64,000 bases of DNA from NCBI GenBank assembly GCA_963585895.1, contig OY757904.1, positions 7,551,860 to 7,615,859 on the forward strand, read 5' to 3'. The position numbers and the translations under genes were made by a program. Position 1 is the first letter of the stretch, and the number at the start of each line of letters is the position of its first letter. The DNA is from Sepioteuthis lessoniana. Taxonomy: Eukaryota > Mollusca > Cephalopoda > Myopsida > Loliginidae. Below are positions 31,033 to 44,785 of this stretch, piece after piece. The notes below the pieces were generated by a model. That model saw nothing but the letters and a program-made list of their open reading frames with translations. It did not search any database and was not told the origin of the DNA.

Positions 31033-34028
31033 CTGGTTGATAATTAGTATGATCAGCACTTTTAACATTGGCTGTGCAGTGAAATACTGTATGTAATGTA
31101 GGCTCACTATATGACAGTGTTGATTATAGTGGGCCAAATATATCAAGGCACTTTGGTTGTCTTCATAATATAAATTGTTGCATATTAGAATGAAGTGTGT
31201 TTGTTGGATTTTATTTCCAAGAATTATTTTTGATGATTGTTGGATTGACAATCAAAGGTAACACGTGTCAAAATTATAACAAACTGTTCAACATCATTAA
31301 TTGTAAATGGAGAAATGTATAATCTGTTCTTTTCTGGGGAGAAAATCCCTTTCCTTTGGCTGGTTGTTTTTTGGTGTATTCCTCTAACTGCTTCTATCAT
31401 CACCAGCTCTTTTAAAAATATTTTAAGGAGGAAAGCCACATACATGGCATATCTAAATTTCTCAGCATGTGACCTGTAAAAGATCATAAATATACCCATT
31501 CAAAATAGCTGTAGGCTCTTGCATGTATAGAGAAATATGCATGTGTATGGGTGAGAAAAAGAGTGGCATCTCTGACTCTGCCTGTTCATTAGTGTTTGGC
31601 CCCTCCATCAAATATCCAGTTGGTGAACATTAGAGATTCTAACAGCACAGGACTTTATTTGAAGCTACCTGCACAAGCAAATATCCAAGAGCTTGTCATG
31701 CTTTTGTCTTTTTGAGACCACCAAAACATCTACAAAATGAAATGGGATGAAAGTAAGGATTTGTTTAACTTCTTCATCTGAGGTCAGAGAAAAAAAGAAG
31801 ATATTGAGTGACTGATATTTTTCTCTTTAGTTCATTGATATATTTTATTTTATATATATTTTTTATCATATATAAATACATGTATATATATATATATATA
31901 TACACACACTTTTTTCTTTTTATATTTTACTATACACCATAAGCCATGTAGTCAGAGGGTAGTTGCAGTACCATAGGAATAGTGGATATATTGTAGGATG
32001 GGAGTGTCCCAGTAGGCATAAATGTCTCTGTAGTATTTCTGGTCTAACCCTTATTGAAAAGAGATATTGAACACCACTTTTACTGTTTTTTGGGTCTTGC
32101 TTACTGGTTTGTTAAATGCTTTGAAAGATTGGTGATGGGACTCCCCAAAGGTAGTTAAATTGCATTTCTGTTATAAATTAGCCAGAAGAACTCTAATATC
32201 AAACTTACCCTTCACCAATTGTTGTCTGGTTCATGCAGATATAATTATAAAGTTGAACTTATATAATAAAATACTTTTTAATCTTCAGACTTTTACAAAT
32301 GTAAATGTATGAATATATATTAACAACAACATCCAAGCACTTGGACTGAATCCAGAGAGAATAGAATTTACCTAGAATAACTTTTCATTTTATGCTTTGA
32401 TTATCATCTGATTCAATTTCTAGCTGTCTCTCTCGTGTTTTGATAACCTTCCAAAGACATTTGGTGTGAATCTTTGTCACTATTTTCACTTGTGATGTTT
32501 CTTTTTATCTAAATTCTTTTTTAATTAAAAAAAAATAATAAAAAAAAAAAGTTCCATCCTATTTTTATCATCATTAACCTACTTTGTCTTTAATTTTTAT
32601 TGAATTTCCACAACAATTAAATCAATCTTTTTCTTTTTCAGATGGACATCTTTGTAGCACTAACCATCATTGAAATTATTAAATTGCATTACTGAAACAA
32701 TTAAACAATCTGTTTTGATGCCTCTATAGAATAGCCAACCCACAGAGTAAAGTAAAGTTATGTAAAGTTGGCTACTGTAGTCAAGGGTGACCCGAAGTCT
32801 CCCTTTTTGATAGCTACTACACCAAGGTGTAAGGGAGGGCACTACTCCTTTCCCTGGATTTCTCCATTTTACCCTTGATCCATACCTTATAATGCTGAGT
32901 GTTAAGAAAGGTGGTATCAAGTAACATTTTTGGAGTCTTTGGTATGACTCGACCTGGGATTGAACCCAGGTCTCCCGGGCCATTGGCAAACACTCTAAGC
33001 AATGTCTGGTATGAAGTTTACATTAATTTTGTTTTCATGTAGAAAAAAAGGATATAAAAAAGTTATATATTCAGCATCCAGAGTAAGTTGGACTCATTTG
33101 CTGAATAGTTAAGTTTTAAAATGATAGTTTCAGTTTGCTACAATTTGGCCATGTTTCTTTTTTGTTTTTTCCACCTCAAACCTTTAAAGAAGTGTCAAGT
33201 AATGGCCAAGATTTGATTTGTAATTTTTAAGCCAATTACTGAAACATACTCTTATCTGAATGGCAGCTTTTTTATCTGTGGACTATTCTATACAAGCATC
33301 CATATTACTGAAAAAATAAATACCATAATTCAAATTATTTTATTTTAGGGAAGAAAAAAAATTTCTTTGTGAAATCAATATCAAAATTAAAAAATTCCCA
33401 AATTTGTAGAAAATTTAAGTTTTTATTTTGAAAACTTTTCATTAGAAAAGAGAAAGATTAGAAAAAACTCTGATGTAAAAAATTATTTGTATACAAAATC
33501 CGATAGAACCAGAAATTCTTAAAAATTGAAAAACTGCAATGTAAAAAGTTGTTAAAGTATACGTTGCATTTTTGTAATGGACATTTTAAATTATTTTATT
33601 CAATTCCTTTTTCAGTGACTTTCCTTTGTTAGATAAATTTATCTCAGTCTGTTGGTCTGTCATTATCATTGACTATTGTAGTGATTTTTTTCATGATGAA
33701 AACATATAAAAAATATTCCTAATTTACATCAATCAAATTAACTCATAATTAAAATTTGCACAGATAATGGGATGTAATTTGTCTCTTTTTTAAACTTTTG
33801 CCCAACCTCTTACCTATTTTGTATCCACAAGGGTAATGCATTTAAAAAAAACAAACTATCTAACAGTCTATCTGCTTGATTATTTATTTTTTTTCTTTTG
33901 AGGAGATCATCATATAACTCATAAATAAAAAAGATTTTGTCTGAAGAAATTCTTTGAATGTTAATGACACATCTCAAAACTATAGACAGTACAATTTTCT
34001 TTATTTTTGTTATTTTAGGATATATACG
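31033..34028. other. AT-rich sequence with one SINE-E
   Basis: Apart from SINE-E at 32750 and a (TA)n near 31879-31903, nothing was recognised. Confidence 0.4.
32750..33003 (-). mobile_element. SINE-E copy
   Basis: Full body with intact B-box (cctgggattgaacccaggtc on the plus strand); the head is truncated after caaacactctaa. Open frames of 61 and 109 codons on the minus strand are by-products of this repeat and recur in the copy at 39147. Confidence 0.85.
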
Positions 34029-34496
34029 AGGTGCATACGATAAGTTTCCAGACTTTTTTGTATGGGCACTTTTATTGATAGTACATACATGAAACTCTAG
34101 TCCCCTTTGAAGTAATTTCCTCTGGCTGCGATGCACTTGTTGTACTGTTCCAACAACTTCTGAAAGGCCCTATGGAAGTCCTCTTGTGTGAACATGTCAA
34201 TGACCTTCATCACAGCCTCTTTCATCTCTTCAATTGTCTCATAACAACAGTCTCTGAGCTTAGGGAATAACCAAAAGTCACAGGGAGCAAGGTCTGGACT
34301 ATAGGGACAGTGAGGAACTGTCTTGATGCTCATCTTGGTCAAATAGTCTGTGACAAGGATGGAGTTGTTGACTGGTGCATTGTCTTGATGGAAATGCCAC
34401 TGAGCGGATTTGAAGAATGCTGGCCTCTTCCCTAGGAATCTCTTCCTGAACTCCCTTAAAACCTCAACATTGTAAGCCTAACCCTAACCCTAACAA
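34029..34496 (-). pseudogene. Mariner transposase M1b, C-terminal half
   Basis: The minus strand has an intact frame from the TTAGGG-like tract (34477-34494) to the stop at 34097: VLREFRKRFLGKRPAFFKSA, QWHFHQDNAPVNNSILV, CPYSPDLAPCDFWLFPKL, TIEEMKEAV and CIAARGNYFKGD. The two C-terminal catalytic aspartates are 34 residues apart (DD34D). The N-terminal half is absent: beyond the telomere-like tract no mariner sequence follows. Same family as M1a. Confidence 0.9.
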
Positions 34497-35012
34497 GGTC
34501 AGAAGTATAGGCCACCTTGTAAGCATCAAACTCACTATGGAGTAATTCACCAATAAGACTAGTTTGCAAAAAGTAAGACAATAATAAGATACTCCCTTTT
34601 CTTGGGTATGTTACATTATCACCCTAATTATGGGTAAATAGTGAAGCAGTTGGAGCATTTTAGCCTTATAAAAAGCAAATCTGTCTTTGGTATTTGATAA
34701 AAATTGGTTTAATTTAGCTTAGTCTCATTTGTGTGGGTAATTGACAAAAAGTCTTTTTTTAATCGGCTGATACCATGCAACTGAATACAATCTGTCACAT
34801 GTTACTAGATGAAGAGATAGTCAACCTGCTTTACCCTGGGGAAAGACAGGAATCTACTTCTTCCTCAATCAGGCATAAATAATTTGGACATTTGGAACTC
34901 CTTAGTTTTGTAAAGGCAAGTAAACTTAGGTGTTCAATAATAAGTCAGGACAGAGATTGCTGCTGATACCAAGTAACCTAATACATTCTGCTACATGTTA
35001 TTTGAAGAAATT

Positions 35013-35308
35013 TGGGAGGTGCTTGTGCTATAATGATTAGTGTCAAGAATTTCACTTGCTACCCTAAGTTCAAATCTAGAATGAGGCTGTTTGTATTTCA
35101 TATAGCATTAATACCCTTGGGAAAATTATGAATCCAACTATTCTCTCTCCAGCTATTGGTAAATACTAGGGCAGACTGTGCTCTTTAATCTTGACTATAG
35201 CAACTGGTTTAGGAGAAGGAAAACTCTGAATTCAAACTTGTTAAACTTTGCTTAAAAATTGACATTGTGTCACATCTTGCCTATGGTAGAGTGGTTGGGT
35301 AAATACAT
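35013..35308 (+). mobile_element. SINE-A copy
   Basis: Degenerate head (gaggtgcttgtgctataatg), B-box ctaagttcaaatctaga, full body and tail gtggttgggtaaatacatac. Two older, blurred relatives may lie at 34606-34690 and 34840-34960. Confidence 0.82.
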
Positions 35309-36474
35309 ACTAAGAGAAATTTTATGGGGTGGGATTCTCAGCAAGATAATTTGACTTTCTGATTGGCCAAAGGAAGCATTCATGTATGCTTTGTACAGAT
35401 GATTGGCAGTTTTTTAGGAGAGAAGTTCTTGTTTGAATTTCATCTTGATTTGTGTAAAAGATTAATAAGTATAACCTAATTTTCCTCTAAATATAAAAGA
35501 ACAATTTATATTTTTCAAGAATCATGGTCATTCATACATTCTTCAAAAGTTTACACAAGTTTAACTTAATTTTAATTCCTATTTGAGAAGACGTATCTAA
35601 TCCTGATTCAAAAAGTCTTGTTACCAATAAAATTCTGATGAAAAGAAAGAAAAAAAAAAGGAAAAAACTAATTTCAAACTTAAATTGCTTTTTCATTCCT
35701 AGATATTCATACAGAATATTTAATGAATGTTTTAATCTGTCCCACTCAGCAATGATTAAAATTTGTAGGCAACACTAACTTGCCTGAGAATTCTTTTGTT
35801 ATGCCTAGAATCAAATTATCTAAATATACAGGGATACTATTAGTGTGCTCAACCCTTAATAAAGAAAAGAAGTAAAAAAATGAGCTTGTTTATTTGATAA
35901 AAACTTATATGTGCTTGGTGACTTCTTGTGTGCTAAAAATGAATGTGTTAAATTGGCATTCACTTGTGCTTGCACTTTGTTGTCTTAAAAACAACTTTTT
36001 TTCCTTCACTTACACAGGATCTCTGTAGCTAGAGTTGTAAAAAAGCAGAAAAAAACAAAAATTAAAAAAAAGAAATGATTTCAACTTATAAATTAACATT
36101 TCTTGTAAAAAGAGTCAGAAATTTTCACTAAAAATGAAATTAGGAACTAAATGAAAATTATAGATGATGGATATAAAAACTTAAAAAAAAAACAAACTAT
36201 GTTTAAAATTTTTATTATCAACTTACAATTGCAATCAACAGCTTAAATAGCTTTATTATTGAAACTATGCGTTTATTTTGTATATGCAACCAAACAACAT
36301 AAGATTATTTTGATGCTACAATGGTGGAACAAAGAGTATCTCAACATTGTTAAATTCATTTGGCACTAATACAGGGTGTGTTAAGTATTTGAGAATATAC
36401 CTTTAATGAGTGATAAATAGAAGATCAGCTAATTTAAATGTTCCACAACAAATTTTAATATTCTTATCACTCTT
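35309..36474. other. AT-rich sequence, nothing recognised
   Basis: No element or gene could be supported. Confidence 0.4.
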
Positions 36475-37020
36475 TCAGATATATTGAGAGAATTAAGATG
36501 GCAGCTTCCAATGTGATGCAGAACCAGAAGCTGAACGAGAGAAATTATTGGCGATTCTGTGCAAAGCTCACAGAGATATACTCATGTTGATGCACATCAT
36601 TCATGTTGTCTGTGAAGGTTTTGGAGGTCATAAGCAATGAGAACTACATTGTCATCTTTATTCTTTCCACAGTGCCACAGGATCAATGCTTTTACCTACA
36701 TTGTGGTGCTTGATGATTGTCAAACCCTCATTTAACAAGGTGGTCCAAAGGAGGCAATTCGCTCTCTCCCATATGATCCACATTATTCAGAAGTGACTGG
36801 CTAACTTCATAATTATGTCATCCTCTATGAGTGATCTTTTGGCTCTCCAGATCTGTGTCCCCATAGACAATTACATCTGGGGTATCATAGAGTCCCCTGG
36901 ACTACTACATCTAGATCATCATTGAATAAGAAATCTACCATCTATCCTTCAGGATTAAGAACACATTAATAGTCACCACTATATGATAGACATAATGAAT
37001 GAGAAACATCTGATCATGCA
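36475..37020 (+). pseudogene. Mariner M6b, decayed
   Basis: Shares a 5' block with M6c (ttaa.atggcarctt.ca.tstgatgcag). Near 36845 the frame reads GSPDLCP and, one base later, IDNYIWGIIES, the SPDxNPxDYxxWG catalytic block of mariner with a one-base insertion. The NF.NYV region precedes it. Confidence 0.72.
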
Positions 37021-37026
37021 GTCACT

Positions 37027-37140
37027 TTTAATTGATTGATTGATTGATTTTAATGGTATATCAATCTGTCTGGGGTTATTTTATGCCAAGAGGTTAAAGA
37101 ATTGTATACTTCGTACATTCACATTTATATTTTTTGTTGA
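37027..37140 (-). mobile_element. LINE-Z tail fragment
   Basis: Plus strand reads (ttga)n then ttttaatggtatatcaatctg and ttattttatgccaagaggtt, the same terminal block as at 54658-54720 and 59926-60000. Severely 5'-truncated copy of the element. Confidence 0.65.
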
Positions 37141-39146
<2,006 letters not shown>

Positions 39147-39390
39147 ATTGGCTACTGTAGTTGAGGGCAACCAGAAGGCTCCCTTTTCAAAGGCTACTAC
39201 ACCGAGGTGTAGGGGAGGGCACTACTCCTTTCCCTGGATTGCTCCACTTTACCCTTGATATATACCTTATATTGCCAAGTGTTAAGCAAGGAGGTATCAA
39301 GTACCATTTTTAAGGTCTTTGGTATGATGCGACCTGGGATTGAACCCAGGTCTCCCTGCCCATTTGCAAACACTCTACCCATTAGACCAA
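39147..39390 (-). mobile_element. SINE-E copy
   Basis: Same body, intact B-box and an A-box-side end ctctacccattagacca. The 61-codon minus-strand frame matches, with substitutions, that at 32817-33002, so it belongs to the repeat and is not a gene. Confidence 0.85.
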
Positions 39391-39835
39391 AAGAAAAATT
39401 TTAAGCAAAGTTAAAATAAATGTTCCTTGTAGTGAAATTTTAAAATATATGATACTGAAATTGTAAGAAACTGAAAATCATTAAAATATTTTGTCTCATC
39501 ATTAGAATTTTTATATAATCAAACTGTTTCTTAGGCATGTGCAAAAGTTTCCAACCTTATTTTTAACAAAAACAATACAAAAAATAAAAAAATTTTCTAC
39601 TGTATATTAGGATTCTAGTTTTCATAAAAAAGAACTCTAAGAATGTTTATGTCTACGAAATATATTCCCATTGATGTGTGCATTTGTGTGTGTGTCTGTA
39701 TAGATATATTTTTATTTTGTATGCATCTGTATAAATATATCTTTATTTAGTAATGTCTCTTTATGCATTACGTTTAAGGCAATGTTACCAAAGTAAGTTC
39801 CTCATACAGAAATGCTGAAGATGTTGATTTTGCTG

Positions 39836-39911
<76 letters not shown>

Positions 39912-40124
39912 GTATGTATGCAAAAATGTATGTATGTATGTATGTATTTCTGTATGTATGTAGTTATTGTGTATAAGGGTTTGTGTTATTCATTGGAGAA
40001 GTGTACTCAATATAAGGGATAGAGTGTACAGAAATGTAAACAGTTTAAATACAGAAATCAACACTGCATGGTGACTGTCACTTTCACACTTACTGTGGTC
40101 TTTAGACCAAATTGCAAATATAGG

Positions 40125-40540
40125 CTGCTGAGGGTTTGGCTTGGTTTTATGCCACATCAACCATTGTAGGTTATTTAATGCCAAATCAATTTTTATACAT
40201 ATAAACAGTTCTATTTCAAACAATTTAGTTTAGCATAAGTATGCAGTTTAAATGTCAAAACAGTTCCAGTTCAAACAATTCAGTTTAGCATAAACACTTT
40301 GTTTAGTTCTAAGTGACCCATAGATCGGACCCTATCAGGTGCTACCACTCCGGGCCAGAGTGGACTTGGGAGCGATGGCAATAAAAGGGTACTCTGCATT
40401 TCACAAAGCTCCAGCATTACTGTAGCCTTACCATCAGATTGCTTAGTGTCATATCCCAGACACTTGTTGGGGAAATCTTACCTTTCTGCAGAGATGCAGT
40501 TGGCATATTCTACAGCTCCAACTGACTGGGTCAGGCTGCT
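40125..40540 (-). mobile_element. LINE-Z 3' UTR copy
   Basis: Contains tail block (tgccacatcaaccattgtag), two minisatellite-like units (caattcagtttagcataa repeated) and the UTR core with ccctatcaggtgctacc, gagtggacttgggagcgat and ctgcagagatgcagttggc. Confidence 0.78.
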
Positions 40541-41395
40541 GAGGGATTATGGGAAAGGTTAATATCAGTTTTTTGTTTAGATTTAGTCATTTTGGCTGGG
40601 ATTTTATTATCATTTTATATGAGTTTATTCCAGGGTTTAATGTTGAATTAGATATAGTCTTGACAGTGGGTTAAGTTACAAATATAAAAGCTTTTCAGTG
40701 ACTCCTTGTACTTTTAATTTTTTCATAATTCCTTAACTGACGCAAACATTTAAGTTTTGTAATATTCATTTCTGGGTAAATAAAATCTTAAAGATACCAG
40801 TAATGACTGATTAAAGAAGAAAAAATAAAACTGTTCTTAGTTGATAAAAATAATTTTGAAAATCAATTATACGAATAAAATTTAAATTGCCTGAAAGCAC
40901 ATGCATAATTCCCCAGGACATTATCAAGAAAATTATCAATATCTATGCAAATTTAATTTATGCATATATGGAGTGACTGGAATGATTTATATTTGTGATG
41001 TGGTTTTAAAAAAAATTATATTTTAGAAAAGAGACTCAAGAGATTAGTTGAAATAATCATTTTTATTTTAAATGTCATTATAAAATCCTTTTCGATCAAA
41101 CAACATAAAAAGATGTGAATATGTTTTTTGCAACTTCTATAAGTACAAATATGTAATACTTCATGTTATATAAAAATAATGTATTTCTAGAAAAGTGACC
41201 CTAGAGATTATATAACATTTTCCTATTATTTTGAATATGATTATAAAATCCTTTTTGATGAAATAATCTGAGATGATATGAATATTTTTAAGCAATTTCT
41301 CTAACAATAAATCCGTAATACTTCTGATTATATTAACCTCGCCTAAAACCAATTGTGAGTATAGGATTTCATGTATTAAAAGAAAATTGGTATTT

Positions 41396-41433
<38 letters not shown>

Positions 41434-43864
41434 TATTGAATATATACATTAATGGCAAATAAGTTAAAGTATATTCTAAAAATACAGACATTTGAGTCCA
41501 AGAAACTATTGTTTTGTTAAAATATTCAGACAAAACATTATCCTTGCATACAGATCTAATTGAGGAGATAACAATGTTTCATAAAGAATCAATGTATTAT
41601 TAATACATCAATAATTTTTCCAGTTTTCTGTTGAGTGACCAATCATTGTTTTGTGTAAATTAAAAAGATATAAAAGCAGATGATTTAAAATTAAAATTCA
41701 TTAATAATTAAAATAATGGAAAAAATTTTCCTGAATTTTTCATAGTAAATAATCTATATTTTGTCTTTTGTATGATTTTATTCATTTCTAAAATTTAGTT
41801 TTTATTATCATCTTAAACTTTAACTATCTTTTGATATTCAAGAAATTATTAAAAATATAGTCATGGAAAATCTTCAGTTTTTATAATTTAAAATATAGTT
41901 ACTACACATCTAAATAAGATAAATATTTTGTCTTTCTTTTCTGTTGATAATATACATAAAGGTGAATAAGGCTATTCTGTTGCCTGACAGTTGTGAGAAG
42001 AATTTTGATCTAAAACTATCATGAGATAATCCTTGGTTCAAATGATTCAAATGAACCAAGAAGAAGATTATGCTAAAAGTTTTTGTATAAAATAATTGCT
42101 TTTTTAAATCATTAGGCTATGGATTTATTGATTTATTGAGAACAGTTTGTAATTACAATGTATAATTAAAAATATATCTTGATTCAAGTGATTAAATGAT
42201 TAAACAAATATTTTTTTTTTTATTTTCACATCTTTAAGAAAAAATCTGATCTTCACATTATTTCACAGCACTAAAAAGAAAGATAGGAAATATTAAATTA
42301 GTCTAATCTTATAACTCACTCAAAAGTGAGCGGGAATTATGAAAAGAATTTTGCTCAGGAATAAAATGATTTTTTATTTTAGTTGCTTGAGCTTTCTTTG
42401 ATTTTCAGAATTTCTATTTTTGTTCAAAGCCTTTTTCTAAAATAGGCTCTGGAGTAAAAAAAAAAAGAAAAGAAAAGCTTTCATATTACTATTTCTTTTT
42501 GCCTTCATCTTATAATGGCTAAGATATCTTCACTTAATCCTTCTCCTTTTTCTCTTCCTCCACCTCTCTGCTCCTTCTCCTTTTTCTCTTCCTCCACCTC
42601 TCTGCTCCTTCTCCTTTTTCTCTTCCTCCACCTCTCTGCTCCTTCTCCTTTTTCTCTTCCTCCACCTCTCTGCATCAGATGGTTGGATTTGAGAAGGTTT
42701 TAGGGATGAGGTTATCAGTATTATACTAACTCTATTCCCCACTCTCAATGACACAGAATAAAACAATTATGAATGATTAAATTATGATTACCTATTAAAA
42801 TAATATAAAAACCTGATATATAAGTAGAGAGGAATCATTACTGAAGGCTTAAAACCAAAAATTTTCATAAAATCTCTTGATTATAATGGCATTTAGTTGA
42901 TACAAGATATTGCTGTTCAAGGTAGGTCCACTGTATCACTTCAGGTAGCAACAAACTGTAGAGAAGTTAAATAATGAAAGATTTTGCTTGCACCCATACC
43001 CTAAAAAGTAGATCTTGTCATTTAGGCAAAATGAAAATGAAGTGTCCTTTTATTATTGCCACATTTTTAGAAGATGTTATAGCGTCATATTTCTAATATT
43101 TTGTGAAAATATAGCTTGTTGGTTGCTTAATGCTTTTATTATAATATCTGTTAATAATGGTAAACAAGATAATCCAGAATTCTATGAATTGTACCTGTCC
43201 TACCAGAAGTTATGGTCAAACTTTATGGTACATTCTGAGATGCTAATTACGTATATACACACATCTAGATGGTACCACAAATTAAGCCTGAAATCACAGG
43301 TTAAAATAACAAAAAACAATGTACTGGTTAATTTTTAAATTACCTTAAGCCAAAGTAATCGAACAACTAGTATAAACCATATTTAGGTTATGAAGTTCTA
43401 TGAGTGATAGATACAAAGATCTGTACCTCTTTGACAATGCCATAATCTCTGAGCTAATCTATAAAATCCAAGAAAATCAACCAAAGCAGATTAGCATGTA
43501 CACTAGTATTTATATATGTTAGTTGTTTATTTTACTTAAGTTGTTTTGTTGGGGATTATCTGGTAGCCAACAACCTTGGCTCTAAAGGACCAAAAAATTC
43601 ATTGAAATTTAGGGGTTGTTAGTTATTTCTCACCAAATATTCCTTGTTAAATTGTAGGTGTGTATTATACATTGGTTGATGTTACATACCTGAAAATATG
43701 GTAAACTTTTTATGGATTGGTATCTAAGAGAAGATTCTTTATTGTATTTCATAAGAGATTTTATTGTGTTCAAACAAAATAATCTTGAGCTTTGAACAGT
43801 AATGAATAATACCAGGGCTATGATAGTTTTTAAGTTGTTCTTCAAACCAATGCCAAGGTTCAGC

Positions 43865-43932
<68 letters not shown>

Positions 43933-44519
43933 CACAAATGCACTAAGTTTATGATAATTGGAGGAAAAAATCATAATAATGATAGTTGTTATTTTAGTAT
44001 CAAATTTTAGCTTTATAAACATTAAGATAATGAAATTTTGTTAATTATGGAAGAAATAAGCTTCAAAACATTGGAAAAATATGCTTATTTTAGACTGCTT
44101 ATCATATCATACATTCACAGCAAGATATCAGAACTTTTAGTGTCTTGTTTCTAATTAAAGAGGTAATTTCTAAGTAGAAAAAACATGTAAAAATATGATT
44201 AGAGACTTTTTTCTTTTTATTGGAAACTTAATCAAGTACGTCAAAATGTTATATACATCATTTTCCTTAACATTTTAGAAGAGTAATAAATTAGCCACAT
44301 AATAATTGCTATACTTTTTTTTTTTTATTTTGTTATAATAGCCTCATTGATCTGAGCACTGATAACCATAAAATCTTTCATTCATTTTATGGCACTCGGT
44401 CAAATACTTTGATAATGAGTTGAAAATGATATTTCTACAAAAAGGAGACATATCACTTTTCATCATTTATAAATTGGATGATTACTCCTGTGAAAGTAGA
44501 GTTTTCTTTCTTTGATTTG
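40541..44519. other. AT-rich sequence, minisatellite and microsatellites only
   Basis: Besides the arrays listed, 43015-43338 has a 107-codon plus frame without recognisable features. Paired similar texts at 41000-41110 and 41160-41290 (gatgtgaatatgttttt.gcaa / gatatgaatatttttaagcaa) suggest an old tandem duplication. Confidence 0.4.
42539..42673. repeat. 34-bp CT-rich minisatellite, 4 units
   Basis: Four near-identical units of ccttctcctttttctcttcc then tccacctctctgct. The period is not a multiple of three, so the open frames through it (Arg/Glu-rich on one strand, Ser/Pro/Leu-rich on the other) are artefacts. The strand asymmetry (pyrimidine/purine) could favour triplex DNA. Confidence 0.9.
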
Positions 44520-44522
44520 GTG

Positions 44523-44572
<50 letters not shown>

Positions 44573-44715
44573 TATAATAATAATAATAATGATAAAAAAA
44601 GCCCAAACTTTTAGCCTATATTCACATTCATTCACAAGATTGTCACTGATAATTTCTATCAAATTCTGGTAATTTTAAAACTTTTTATCCTTGAAACTTT
44701 GGATATATCTGCTAA

Positions 44716-44785
44716 TACAGGATGTATTAAAAAAGAATTGAGACTAAAGCTAATATTTGCCAAGATAGAAATAAATGAACCATAT
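44716..44785. repeat. Terminal block of an unknown dispersed element (second copy 53888-53955)
   Basis: gtattaaaaaagaattgaga and ...gctaatatttgccaagata match gtattaaaaaagtatcaaga and ...gctgtatttaccaagata. Homology fades inside both. Probably a DNA-transposon end. Confidence 0.5.

Noticed and set aside
32660-33002. Minus-strand frames of 109 and 61 codons, with a relative at 39197
   Set aside because: Both are translations of SINE-E and recur wherever that SINE occurs.
42515-42766. Arg/Glu-rich 78-codon protein on the minus strand
   Set aside because: It reads a 34-bp minisatellite whose period is not a multiple of three; every frame looks repetitive.
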